From Adineta ricciae (lineage: Eukaryota > Rotifera > Eurotatoria > Adinetida > Adinetidae): a stretch of DNA of 64,000 nucleotides. How positions within the stretch are numbered: the stretch's first letter is position 1; the number at the start of each line of letters is the position of its first letter. The position numbers and the translations under genes were made by a program. Below, one piece after another: positions 12,202-23,093 of this stretch. Below the pieces are notes generated by a model. It saw only the letters and a program-made list of their open reading frames with translations. It did not search any database and was not told the DNA's origin. The stretch is from contig CAJNOJ010000004.1 in assembly GCA_905250025.1 (NCBI GenBank), forward strand, positions 248,001-312,000. Reading direction: 5' to 3'.

Positions 12202-12790
12202 GATTGTTTCAACTGGTTTGTCTTTGTGACGTTATTGACGTTTTTGTTCTTTGTATGTGTGTCGGGTAATATACGACAATACCGTAATCACAATGGCGTG
12301 ATGGATTATATAGTATTTCTTTTCGTTCTGTTGACTTTATTCGTCCGTCCACTGAAATAATCGTTTAGTAGTGTGCATACAATCAACGAATAAGAACGAA
12401 TGAGAGAGATTTGCGTCATGCATCATGACTGTTATTATTTGAATATGAATCGAAAATAATCTGAGTCATCTTCATTGTAAGAAGTTGGGCGTATCTCAGT
12501 GTAAATAAATTTAGAAATATATTCATTGTGACAAATCAGATATGAATTTACTTTCGAATACTCGTTTAACCATAAAAATTTCTCTCACTACGTTCTATAA
12601 ATAAGCCTTACTATTAATAATGCGATTTGTTTCGCTTTATTTCTACTGATATTTAAGGATTCTAATTGAGCAAAAGATTGACGAAATGAATCGACATATC
12701 TCTAATGCGAACTACTCACTAATTAATTTATTGACACTACTTTCGATAAAATGCTAGTTACAAATGAAAGTGAAAGACACAAAAAAATCT
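12202..12790. other. Intergenic between the C2 paralogues
   Basis: 589 bp of AT-rich sequence with no gene seen. A minus-strand TATATAA at 12306-12312 lies about 105 bp upstream of the paralogue A start and may be its core promoter. Confidence 0.5.
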
Positions 12791-14193
12791 TCAGATTGTT
12801 TTATTTAAATTCTTATTACGTTGATTATCGGCAACAGTAGGTCGAAATTGATTGACAAGTTGACCAATGTTCTTGGTGATTAATTTATATTTTTCCATTT
12901 CTAACTTCAACTGCTCAATGCTTTCTTTTAGTCTAGGATCTTTGAAGTCATATGTGGCTACATGCAAGCCAGGAAAATTGAATAAGAATAATTCTTTGAG
13001 ATTCTTCAACAAATCACTGCTTGGCGCATATGTTCCCGATCCGTTATCAAACACAATCTCCCAGTTCTCGTTAGTCGCATCAGAGGGATCCCAATTTTTC
13101 CAACCTTTCCTTGGCCGTACATGAAATTCACCTGCATACCGAACATACTCACTACCATTTGCTAGCAACGCGTGTTTACTTGCAAAATCAGCGAAGAATT
13201 GACGACCGGTTTCACTGAATCTCCACGTATAGTTGTCGATGATATAGGTGTAAATGCATGGTTTGATTTGTTTCGTTGTTTTGTGCGCGAAGACGTGCTT
13301 CCAGAGATCATCAGCACTATTCAACCTACCGTTTTCACTGTGTTCGACAGTTCGCGTATAGAGTGCTTTGTGTGTGAATTTGATGCTGCTTTTGGAGAGA
13401 ACAGACGAAGGAGATCTATTGAAGATAAACTGAGCTGCTTTGTATTGCGTATTCCAATGTTGTCGTTGATAGGGTGGAAAGAAAACGGAAATGCGCCCCA
13501 AAGGTATTTTCCACGTTGAATAAACACAGTCTGCGTCGAGCATTGTAAGTCGCCCGACAGCAAATGAATCGTGACGGAAGTAGCGGCAGGGCCCGTCGAA
13601 AGTGTAACGAGGCAGGCGTTTTGTTTCATCTGAGGACGCCATCGATTGAATAGATAGAAAGAAACGCCCACTGGGCTGTCCGAGAGCACCTAGAATTTGG
13701 TGACCGTTTTGAGGAGGTTGGTACTGAACAATATCGGGGATAACAAATCGGCCGATGTAACCGTCAACAAGTTTCTTCTCATCTTTATTGTAGAGTTTAA
13801 TTGTCAAGCTCGAGTTCCGAGGGATATTCCGAATAATCCATTCTTCATTTTCCCATATGGGTTCAGAAGTGTTTGGTGAAATTGCTGATCTGAAAATCAT
13901 TTTCATATCTTTCTAAGTTCAAGTTAGTGTGAAGAAACTCACGTATATGACATACGGTGATTAAGTTTGGCGACAAAATATGGATCATCATAGCCAATCA
14001 TATCCATTTTCGGCAACTTCTAAAAGTCAATTCAACATTCCTATATTACAATTGTCCGTAGTACTAAAACTCTTACCTTTGCCGAGCGAAATTTGATGAT
14101 CACATCATAACTATCAGCGAAGTCTTCATCATAATGCATAAAATGTTCCGGAAGTGTTCGCATGAGGCCAGCTGCCAATGAGTACGCAGACAT
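12791..14193 (-). CDS. C2-domain protein, paralogue B
   Basis: About 430 aa, same three-exon layout as paralogue A: exon 1 from ATG 14193 (MSAYSLAAGLMRTLPEHFMH), exon 2 KLPKMDMIGYDDPYFVAK, exon 3 from about 13889 to the stop at 12791. The C2 domain keeps KMDM, YDDPYF and LYNKDEKKLVDGYIGRF, with some aspartates replaced by Lys or Val, so calcium binding may be weaker (inference). The C-terminal block is nearly the same as in A except for a diverged tail ending NKNLNKTI. Part of the third exon (13116-13296) is identical to A at every base, silent sites included, while both sides have diverged. Confidence 0.75.
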
Positions 14194-14770
14194 TATCAAT
14201 TTTCTACTCCGAATATTCTTCAACGAATACTTTTATTTTGACTGAATCACTTAACTATATTTATATGCGAATGTTTTCTTCTGGAGCGTAATCTTAGTCA
14301 TATATGTAAATATTATAGGCCATATATATGCTGACGAATACACTTCCTTTAAACAAATATATGACGTATTTAAAGTCATTACTTTATGTGTTTTTATCTG
14401 ATTAATTTCTCTTTCTGTGCTAAAGAATGACTCATATCCGATATATGTAACTAGTTTTCATCATGCATTTACATTATGTAGAATGAAAAGAAGATGCGGG
14501 GCGTTTGATTACTTTCGCATAACCACCAGACTACACTGTTTTTTTCTCCTTATCATATTCAAACATCAATACTACGTAATAAAACAGAGCAATCAAGTTA
14601 ATAGACATTGTTGACCAAGTAAAACACTTGATGCTACGGATGAAGAACATTTCAGCGAAGGCGCTCAGAGTGACACAGAGACGTTTTACGAGCAAGATGC
14701 AGATGATTATCTCCTCAAGATAAATGTTAAGAAAGTGAAATTTTACACAGATATTCTACAGAAAATTACT
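14194..14770. other. Intergenic, 577 bp
   Basis: Apart from the TATA-like motif at 14260-14265, nothing supportable. A short plus-strand frame at 14417-14614 has no domain signal. Confidence 0.5.
14260..14265 (-). promoter_or_regulatory. TATA-like box of C2 paralogue B
   Basis: TATAAA on the minus strand about 70 bp upstream of the ATG at 14193. Position fits a core promoter; motif only. Confidence 0.4.
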
Positions 14771-16834
14771 TTAGAATATTTCAACTTTCGATGGTTTTCT
14801 GACGTCATTTTCATGCGTCTTCGCAGCAAAACTTGAATTGACACTTGTCGATGCACGTGAAGATGAAATTGCCCAGAGTTCTTTACTATCATTATCGACT
14901 AGTTTCAAATCCACATCGATATCAGTACTGGAGATTGCTTCAGTTAACTTTTTCTTCATCGCTGTTATCATTCGATCAGTGGAATCGTTATCTTTCTCGA
15001 CCTTCTTCTTGTCAAACGAAAGAACGAATTGAAATTTATAGGACTGATATTGATCGGGTTTCACTTTACTATGAAATGTGGAAAATTGTTGCGAAATAGT
15101 TCGCGATAGTTCTGCTCGTCGACCGGCACGTCTTGAAGATGCAACTGATTTCGTGTCTTCATCACCATTTGCCATCTTATCGAGTTCCATAGACGAAATT
15201 TCTGGCTCGACAATGTACATTTTGCGATTGTACACACGCTGATAACGATCAACAAATACGGAAATAAGCATACCCATCGTCGCAGGACCACATAGAGCAC
15301 ATAGACAAGCGATAATACGACCGGCAGCGGTTATTGGACACATATCACCATATCTAGTGGAAGCAAAAAATGAAAAATACATTCATTTCAGACGAAAGTG
15401 GTGATGATTTACCCGACTCCTGTCATTGTAATTATTCCCCAATAGGTGGCACTAGGTATTGAATCGAATACGCTACTATTTTCATTTTGTTCAACGAAAT
15501 AAGCTGCTGCACCGAATAAAAACGCAACCAAAGCTAAAATTATAACCATAACGATGAAATCAACAACCGATTCTTTTACTGTTGCACTCAACACGCGTAA
15601 TGACTTTAACTGTTTGAATACTAAGTAGATTTTAAAGATCTTCGAAAAACGTAGTATGCGCAGGAGACGTATAGAGAGTATTGCGTTCGTGTCTAAGCCA
15701 ATATCTTCATCAGCTAGCTGAATAGCCAAGAAAACGTAATAAGGTACGATGGCACTGAGATCGACCCAATTAAAGAATGATAATATGAAACGAAGATATG
15801 ATGGCGTGCTGATGAATCGAAGAACAAATTCAATAGTAAAGTATGCCACACATATCGTTTGAATAATGAAGAAAGGCGAGGTGAATAGAGCTGAACAACG
15901 TGGTACGTAGGTTGCATTTAAGGAAATGTTTGCTTCTAGTTTACATATATTGTCCCAATGATCGGTGTAAGCAGGTAGAGATTCGACGGCTAATGAAATA
16001 CATGAAAGAAGTGTGAACAGTGTCGAAATTAAATTGATTGCGCGTGCAATATGCGAATGTTGAGGAAATTCCAGATAGAACCAAATGTATCGACGCCAAA
16101 GCATCTTTGGCATCTTTACATGTACAACATCTTTAATATTTTCGACTCGACGCACTTGTGCCGATGCTTCTGGACCGAGTTCGAAGAACGCGATTTCTTC
16201 GAGAAATGTATCGATAGGAACGAATTCGGGCCGACGGAGACGACCATTTGATTGATAGTAATAAAGAATAGCTTGGAAACACGCACGATGCCGATCGAAG
16301 AAATATTCTCTAGTTTCGGAATTCCAAAAATATTTACGCTTCTTCGCATTTCCCAATAACGTATTTGGATACGCTTCCAATGTTGACAGATATGTTTGAA
16401 AGCGATTGCCGCTAACATTAATAGTTACAATCGGTGGAGAATCTTTTTCATCGATGACTTGTCGAATTGATTTTTTAGTTGAACGTATTTTAAGTAATTC
16501 ATCATCTGTACTCAATGGAATCGCGCTAGAATGAGTACAAATGCTTCGACTTCAAACAAGTCAGAATAGAATTCTTCTTCAAAATTACCTTACAGCATCA
16601 CAACGTTTGATTTCGGGAAATACCGATGAACGACTGGCACTCTTTGTACGCCAAATTCTGAAATAGACAATCAATTCGACTGTTTGATTTGGTAATCATA
16701 TAACGCACATACGGAGTCACCTTTGGTGCTGTACTATCATAGTTAAGGGTTATCGCAGGAATGTTTAAGTTATTCTTGTTTGAATTTTCATCAGAATCAC
16801 GTTGTTTTTGATTGTTTGTTAACTCGTGTCGCAT
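14771..16834 (-). CDS. Voltage-gated potassium channel (Kv/Shaker superfamily) with GVGYG filter
   Basis: Four exons, 16834-16713, 16657-16589, 16525-15413 and 15353-14771, give an exact 628-aa frame. The N-terminal T1/BTB tetramerisation domain has VTINVSGNRFQTYLSTLEAY and EYFFDRHRACFQAILYYYQS. Six membrane segments follow; the S4-like stretch is ILSIRLLRILRFSKIFKIY. The pore reads TYWGIITMTGVGYGDMCP: canonical Kv channels have TMTTVGYGD, and here the threonine that opens the filter is glycine (codon GGA). The last intron splits this filter. S6 is GRIIACLCALCGPATMGMLI, where a proline replaces the first Pro of the Shaker PVP hinge only loosely. The long cytosolic C-tail has no recognised domain. 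Plasma-membrane K+ channel; subfamily (Kv1-like) is inferred. Confidence 0.88.
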
Positions 16835-17436
16835 CCTCGTTTCAATAAATGTCGAAACGATTTGTGAGTGTACAGGTGATGTTTATTATGAAAAGAGAGA
16901 GAGAGAGGAACAGAGAAAGGGAAAAATACGTTGCAAAGCAAATCAGTTTCAAATAACATGCGGGTAATCTTCCTTTATGAAGAAGAACTATCAAAATTAT
17001 ACGAATTGCATTCATCTTGATCAAGGTTCGAGTACAACGTTGTCTTTGTATGGATGAATGTGACGTCAAGCCGGCCGAGAATGAGAAAAACGACCCCGCG
17101 CACAAGTACTTGTGGCCGAAAGGAGTATCAACTGGTATTCGATGCATAGTTAGTGATTGTACTAACGTGAGCGCACGTTATGATGTGACGACAACGAGTA
17201 AGCGATCAATATATTTATTGATTAATATAGACAAGTATTTATTTCATCTGACATGTCATAAAATACGATCAGCAAAATAAGAAATCATTTTTTTAAATGA
17301 CATTCATATCAATAAATAACATGGTACACTTCAAATACCGAGCAGGGTAGGAAATGATTCGATTTACTTCCTTTTCAAGACAAGTTCACCGTCTGACGGT
17401 TCAAATTTAAGCATTTGTTTGAGTTTTCATCTTACA
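16835..17436. other. Intergenic, 602 bp
   Basis: Separates two minus-strand genes. Contains a short GA microsatellite around 16894-16910; no gene seen. Confidence 0.5.
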
Positions 17437-18423
17437 TTAGCGTCTACGCAGTGATTGTAATCGATTCAGACATGTCCGCCGAAAGATATCCCCACCGCTC
17501 AATGTGTAGATATAGAAAGGCATTCCGCTTGCTGAATAACTAAGAAGTGATATAAAACTGTAGAGAAGATTGTCAGTCGCTGTTTGCAATAGCGTTTTCC
17601 TTCGATTCATAGTTAAGGTTGTATACAACTTTTCGACGATTTGAGGAAAAGTTAATAATATTAGAAGAATAACTTGTCGAAAGAGCACATGACGTAAATA
17701 CCGATCGAGTCTTCTCCGACGTTGACGCTGAGCAGATGTGCCCCGTAGTGTTTCTCGACATGGCTGACACGTTCTCAATCTAATTACCGCAGTCGAGCGC
17801 GTTCGACGAACATTTGAAATCGTCAATAAGCCAAACAGCGACATGACCAATATCGGACAGAAGATCGTTACTAACGCATATATGAGATCAGTTATTAGAC
17901 GGCATGGGACATTTTTTCCAAAACATTGAAGCGGCGCATCGACGAGATTGGCATCATAACAATAAACGACTTCACAGTAGCTAAGACAGCAAACACAACT
18001 GATGAAAACAACACCTCGCCGAGCATTTCGTAATGAACTCAGCTGCCGACGATGAAATTGAATGCATGATGAGCACCATCGGTCAATCGTTGCCAAGGCA
18101 ATTAACCAAAATGCGACAGTTCGAGAAACGAACATAATATAAACACGGGCTTTACAAAAATAGCTATTCGTACTAGTCAAATCCAAGTGCCATCCTGATA
18201 AGATCCGCGTGGATAAGCCGATGGAAATGGAAACGAGATTCGCAATTGAGGACATACGAAACAAATATGCGCAGGGGTTCGATCGAAGTGGTGGTTGAGA
18301 TAAAATGAAACAATTCAAAACATTTCCAATCGTTCCAAACAGGAGAAGAATAATAGAAAAATAACGATTAATTTGCATCGAAATGTCATTGAATAAAACA
18401 CGCACTTCGACTTCAGAGAACAT
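17437..18423 (-). CDS. Rhodopsin-like GPCR (lineage-specific)
   Basis: Single-exon 328-aa seven-helix receptor. TM1 carries LLFGTIGNVLNCFIL (the GN of family A) and TM2 SSIANLVSISIGL. A cysteine before TM3 (YFCKARVYIMF) pairs with one in the second extracellular loop. The DRY position reads TIDRWCSS. There is a long, very basic third intracellular loop (RQRRRRRLDRYLRHVLF). TM7 has SGMPFYIYTL in place of NPxxY. Divergent relative of FMRFamide/peptide receptors; ligand unknown. It belongs with three other receptors of this style in the window. Confidence 0.8.
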   Translation of the reverse strand: MFSEVEVRVLFNDISMQINRYFSIILLLFGTIGNVLNCFILSQPPLRSNPCAYLFRMSSIANLVSISIGLSTRILSGWHLDLTSTNSYFCKARVYIMFVSRTVAFWLIALATIDRWCSSCIQFHRRQLSSLRNARRGVVFISCVCCLSYCEVVYCYDANLVDAPLQCFGKNVPCRLITDLIYALVTIFCPILVMSLFGLLTISNVRRTRSTAVIRLRTCQPCRETLRGTSAQRQRRRRLDRYLRHVLFRQVILLILLTFPQIVEKLYTTLTMNRRKTLLQTATDNLLYSFISLLSYSASGMPFYIYTLSGGDIFRRTCLNRLQSLRRR

Positions 18424-19246
18424 CTTTCCGTTATACGAGTAGCAAAGTAAAGTATTTCAACATCAGAATAATCTTTTCTTTCATCTGATATATCTTATTT
18501 AAAAGAATATGATGATATTCAACGCCAGCTAGCATCAGTAATAAGAAACAGAAAGAATCGGCGGGATGATTAGGATTTTACAGAATGTGGAGAAAAAGAA
18601 GTTTCTAATGTGTCCGACAATCTAGGTTAGTCAAAGATTGAATATTCTTTTGTTGAAGAAATGCTTCCTAACAAGTACATTGACATGTGTTTTCTGAATG
18701 TTTGTCTTGGATGTGAGCGTTTGCTTTTTGTCAGAAATTCTATGACAGAATTAGAAAATCTCTCGTTCTTGGTATTTGCTCGTTATGATCATTTCTACAA
18801 ACGCAGATCGTTTATTAAGTACACCTCGCGAATTTCGAATTAAATCACCATGATGACTAATGCATTCTATGAAGATGGTAAGACGCCTACGCATGGCAAT
18901 TCGCAATGTTAAAAGCTAAGCAACGCGTTCTTTTTTCGCAGGGAAAAAAACTCTTTCGCGATGATTATCATCAGATATGATTTAATATTGCTTTACAAAA
19001 AAAAGTGCGAAATTATCACGGAGAAACAGGAGATATATACTTCAAACTCAAAGAAATTGTTGATTAGTCATTCGCCGAGCATTGCTAGTTAATGATCCTG
19101 CTGTTGAAAGAATATTTATAACACACTCGTGCTTATCTATCTTTAAAGCTTATGTAAGAGTTTAATGAAGGTAATGAATTTTATGATTCTCTATCGCATT
19201 CATTGATGTAGTCGGACGCGCTGGCTCTTCCTTTCATAGCACATTA
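18424..19246. other. Intergenic, 823 bp
   Basis: Region between a minus-strand GPCR and a plus-strand secreted-protein gene, so possibly two promoters. The frame at 18661-18843 has no domain signal and was not called. Confidence 0.5.
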
Positions 19247-19664
19247 ATGACACGCATGTAAGTTTAATGCATGTTTTTTTGATATCTGAGAAGAACTTTT
19301 CTGCTATTTTTCGGCGTACAGAAATATACATCTTCTGGTGGTATTATTCTGTCTGATGAACGTAACATTATCAATGATAATTGAAGAAGAACAATGTTCA
19401 TGTTCATGTTGTCTTGGATTGGGATGTCTACCTGAAGAGAAACCTGATTTTTCGGTACCGATGTGTACTGATGATGATAGTACATGTGTAAGGTTTTGTA
19501 GAATGTTATTTCCAGTTGATTGTAATCATATTGATTCACAAGTATTTGCTGCTTGTCTTTCGCTTGCATCGATTGAATTCAATCAACAATGCATCATAGT
19601 CATTCTTCTTGATCTTGTTTTTATTGTGTTCATACACATGTTTTATAGGGAAAAATACCATTAA
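19247..19664 (+). CDS. Small secreted cysteine-rich protein
   Basis: Two or more exons. Exon 1 is only 11 nt (19247-19257, ATG ACA CGC AT) before a GTAAGT donor; exon 2 begins at 19322. The join gives a clear signal peptide, NIHLLVVLFCLMNVTLS. It is followed by a Cys-rich body: EEEQCSCSCCLGLGCLPEE, then MCTDDDSTCVRFCRMLFPVDC. The tiny first exon is supported by phase and by the hydrophobic leader it completes. The 3' end is uncertain: reading straight through gives a hydrophobic tail to 19664, and a further intron starting near 19540 is possible. Probably extracellular; family not recognised. Confidence 0.5.
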
Positions 19665-19770
19665 AAGTATCATTATTATATTTAGTTGTTTTTAAACTTG
19701 ATCGAAAGGGAATTTATGACAGTTTGTATGGAAATGAGTTCTGTACCAAAGCGAATCAACGAATGAGATT

Positions 19771-20233
19771 TCAGTAAAACTTCAGCAGGACGGTAAGCGA
19801 ACCGAAAATAAGTAATGTCGAAACTTGATAGTTCGCATTTACGTCATTGCATAGATCGGCTTGACAGCAAGCTACCATAACACCGGATGCAAGAGGAGTA
19901 GCTGAACAACTTGATGAGCCATAATAAGATACGAGTAAACTGGTCACATGTACTTTCTAGAATGTAGTCCAAATCAATTAGAAGTGTTTTCGTGTGCATC
20001 TCAACAGATACTTACAGCACAATATACATTCGCCACTGAGCTAAACGTTTCAGCATTGTAAGTGGTTGAATTGAAGGGATTATTGCAACTTGTTAAATCT
20101 GATGAATGGATATAACAACTGAGACCAGTGTAAACTGGGAAGAAAACTACGGAAGAGAATGATATTCGAGTAGATGATAATTAAATTTCACGGTTCACGT
20201 ACCGAAAAGAAGTACAGCGATGAGCTTCTGTAT
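19771..20233 (-). CDS. Ly6/uPAR-type three-finger protein, GPI-anchor type (5' end unresolved)
   Basis: Exons read by frame on the minus strand. One starts after an AG near 20208 (KLIAVLLF, end of a signal peptide), followed by an exon at about 20138-20020 (YTGLSCYIHSSDLTSCNNPF to VANVYCA). The last exon is about 19960-19771, containing GSSSCSATPLASG and VACCQADLCN, then the hydrophobic tail VSTLLIFGSLTVLLKFY. Paired cysteines ending in CC-x4-CN followed by a hydrophobic C-terminus are the Ly6 signature and GPI-signal layout. The last intron falls right after YCA, the same place as in the paralogue at 25437-25888. The ATG-bearing first exon was not identified. Confidence 0.6.
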
Positions 20234-20883
20234 TATCCAATATTAGGAATGAAGATTTTCCGTGTCAGAAATAATACGAGATTAGATTTTACGTCTCCTT
20301 TTGTGCAAGATCTAGCTAGGAGAAAAGAAAACTAACTAGCAATATCAGCTTCGCATATAATTATTCTGTGTATGAATGTCAGTGTGAGCTTTTCCTACAT
20401 TCTCCTTTATCCTATATGCAATCTCGTTAATAATTACACTTGTATTTACTTGGGCAAAGTATTGCTATATCTGTTCGCTTTCTTTTTTTTTCTTACACAA
20501 ATAATCGAAGTACACACATAAATCAGGTTCTTTGTGTATAGATAAATCTTCTTTTGATGCTTTTTTTGTTATAATTAAAACAGAAAAGTTCTTTTGCACT
20601 GATCATCCATAAGAATTTTCGCTTTTATGTCGTCACCGTGTTCCTACACAGATAATCAATTTTATGTATTCATGTCGGCTCTTTCTTTGTATTTTGTACA
20701 TGTGCTGATCTATCCGACACCTTCGATGATAACAGATAAGAAGAAAACTGAGGAGTATTTGTGAAGATGATACACTTAGGAATGTTTAGTTATGAAACGA
20801 TCATCTTTTTATTACAAGATTGTAGAAAATCGAATGTTTGCAATCAAGTGAATAACAAAAACGCGAAACAAACTCTTCATTAT
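20234..20883. other. Intergenic, 650 bp
   Basis: Should hold the missing first exon and promoter of the Ly6-like gene and the 3' flank of the reductase gene. T-rich runs but no other supportable feature. Confidence 0.45.
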
Positions 20884-21924
20884 CTATGGTATTTGCTTGT
20901 GTTTTCTCACTAATTTATAAAACGAATTGATCACTCTTAACATAATTAATCTCAATAAACTAGTAAACAAAGATTGCCCAATAATTTCCCTGATTGTAGT
21001 AACTGGTTGAGCACCACATGTTAAACAAGTGAGTAGAGCACCGTTTAAACCGTAGGAACATGTGAACGAGCCTTGTCTTGTGGCACGAATGATCTTCTTA
21101 GCAACAACATCAGCTGTTAGAACACCTGATGTTTCATTGATCATTTGTGTTTCTCTCGGTTTGCTTTTATTTTCTTCTTTGAAACCTGGTGTATCCGTAT
21201 CCGGCGGGTAAACCATCGTTATATAGATATTTTCTCGTGCTAATTCCATTTGAAGTGACTCCGCTAAACCTCTCAGAGCAAATTTCGTCGAACAATAAGA
21301 TGTATAACCAAATACACCAAGTTGACCAGCTTGTGAGGATAGTAAAACGATTCGACCCGAACCGCGACGTCGCATCGATGGGAGACACGCTTGTGTACAA
21401 TAAATGCTACCTAGATAATTGATTCTCACTAGAGAATAAAGCGGATTCAGCGTCAAATCGACGGAACAACTTAAAACAAGCTTACTCATTTCTTCGAATT
21501 CTTCTGGTTTTGTTTGATGAAATGGTCGTGCAAAAAATATCGCCGCATTGTTAATGAGAATGTCCACGGATTTATCGAGATGATGACGAATCGATTGTTG
21601 TACAGCTTGTTCAACTTGCTCATACGATTGTGAAATGTCCACAGACAAACAGAGAAGACGATCACTTGAATTCGGTGTCAAATCTCGTCGACATTCTTCT
21701 AAACGTTCACGATTCCGTGCTAAGATAGTCACGCGTGCTCCATGTTCGTGAAGTAACTGTCTAGCTAGTTCTTTTCCAATGCCACTCGATCCGCCCGTAA
21801 TAATTACATGGCAATCGTATAAATCGTCCAGATATTTCGGGCGATAGATCGGCCGATAGAGATAAATCAAAATAGTTAACACGGCAAGTGCGCCGATGCA
21901 GCTAAGAATAATAGTCAACAGCAT
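20884..21924 (-). CDS. 3-ketodihydrosphingosine reductase-like SDR
   Basis: Short-chain dehydrogenase matching KDSR, the NADPH-dependent reductase that makes dihydrosphingosine in the second step of sphingolipid synthesis at the ER. An N-terminal membrane anchor (LLTIILSCIGALAVLTILIYLY) precedes the cofactor motif VIITGGSSGIGKELA, then ILINNAAIF and the catalytic YTSYCSTKF (Tyr-x3-Lys). The KDSR-typical PPDTDTPGFKEENKSKP follows. A 57-nt intron at 21429-21485 (GTAAGC...CTAG) is open in frame, so a naive translation carries 19 extra residues. Splicing restores EEM-MRINYLGS and a 327-aa protein, close to the usual length of about 332. Confidence 0.85.
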   Translation of the reverse strand: MLLTIILSCIGALAVLTILIYLYRPIYRPKYLDDLYDCHVIITGGSSGIGKELARQLLHEHGARVTILARNRERLEECRRDLTPNSSDRLLCLSVDISQSYEQVEQAVQQSIRHHLDKSVDILINNAAIFFARPFHQTKPEEFEEMSKLVLSCSVDLTLNPLYSLVRINYLGSIYCTQACLPSMRRRGSGRIVLLSSQAGQLGVFGYTSYCSTKFALRGLAESLQMELARENIYITMVYPPDTDTPGFKEENKSKPRETQMINETSGVLTADVVAKKIIRATRQGSFTCSYGLNGALLTCLTCGAQPVTTIREIIGQSLFTSLLRLIMLRVINSFYKLVRKHKQIP

Positions 21925-22316
21925 TTATCTTTTCCTCTTATCAAATGAAAGAAAAGGTAAAGTATGTGGAGTTGAGAAAAAAAGAAAGTTTTATCAGGTG
22001 AGAATGCCAAATGTCATCGAAACGAAAACTAGCAAATAAATTCGAGTCTTTCTTGTCATACTATGAAAGTGAATTCTTCGTCTGTTGATAACTGATCATT
22101 TTCATAAAAGAAAAGCCTATTGAGCTTCTTTTCAAATCATCGTGCAGATTAGACGACCATATAGGTCAATGTCAAAGGCAAAGTTCAGTTTGTCATCATA
22201 TATTTGATATACATACGAAGGTCTTTTTCTTTTCTTCGCAAGCCTTCAATTTAAAAATGTAATGCACTTTTTCAAGATTTTATGTATTAGATCGATTCTC
22301 GTCCATTGCTGTCAAG
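21925..22316. other. Intergenic, 392 bp
   Basis: 5' flank of the reductase and 3' flank of the chitinase; no feature supported. Confidence 0.5.
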
Positions 22317-23093
22317 TTAAACACAGCATTGAATATCTTTTGGACCAGCGCAAAAGCCAGCAACTGATCGACCTTTACATGCGGACGTTGATATGCAAAC
22401 ACCTGTGGCACCATTGGCTGTACATTTTGGTGCGGTGGCAATAGCTGGACCGCAACCCAAGACGCCCTTTGCTTTTCCCCAATATTCTTCTCGATCAGCT
22501 TGTCCATTGGTTCCACCGTTGATTTTCTTTGTAATCATACGGAACGATTCCAATGTACCTTGATCAGCGAGAGCATTGAGTTTCTTTGTTGTCCAAAACC
22601 ACACACTTGTACGGAAACCGACTGTAGGGGTTTTGACCAAGTCAGGATTGCCAACAAGATCAAGACCTAAAGCTTTACCAGCGGCTGCATAGTTGGCTCG
22701 ACCAGTAAGTTGAATGGGACCACGACCTTTGAATCGTTTTCCGTCACCAGGCTGTGTATTGCCTAAATCTTGACGCCCTTCATATGCTGCACCTGATGCG
22801 ATCTCTTCCATGTAGACTAATTGGCCGGATTCGTGTGCTAATTGAGCTAAAAAGGCAGCTTGACGGTGACAAGTATTGATTGCACCTTCAACAAGAGCAT
22901 CGTTGATATTCTTCAAATATTCGGGATGCTTGCAACGAGGCATAATCGCTTTCAATTGATCAGCAGTGATTGCTTTAAATAGAAATTCAAGAACATGAGA
23001 TTTTTATTCTCATCAAACACCTATTCGAATATTACCTGCATTGGATTGTTGAGTCCAGATAGTGGCAATAGTGAAAATTAACAATGGTATCAT
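22317..23093 (-). CDS. GH19 chitinase with Cys-rich C-terminal tail
   Basis: Secreted endochitinase of glycoside hydrolase family 19. Exons 23093-23036 and 22972-22317 give 237 aa. A signal peptide (MIPLLIFTIATIWTQQSNA) leads into a catalytic domain with the general-acid Glu in AFLAQLAHESGQL and a second Glu in YMEEIASG. The family block KRFKGRGPIQLTGRANY and SVWFWTTKKLNAL follow. A small tail with six cysteines (GVCISTSACKGRSVAGFC ... CCV) may be a carbohydrate-binding or stabilising module (inference). GH19 is common in plants and bacteria but rare in animals, so horizontal acquisition is likely, with one intron sitting at the signal-peptide border. Roles could be digestion of fungi or defence. 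Confidence 0.85.

Noticed and set aside
11156-13519. A 115-codon plus-strand frame antisense to both C2 paralogues (11156-11503 and 13172-13519) with a nearly identical translation
   Set aside because: Its similarity follows from the identical nucleotide tract of the sense genes. It shows no domain, leader or start context of its own.
22262-22516. Frames on both strands over the 3' part of the chitinase
   Set aside because: Alternative-frame shadows of the GH19 coding sequence.
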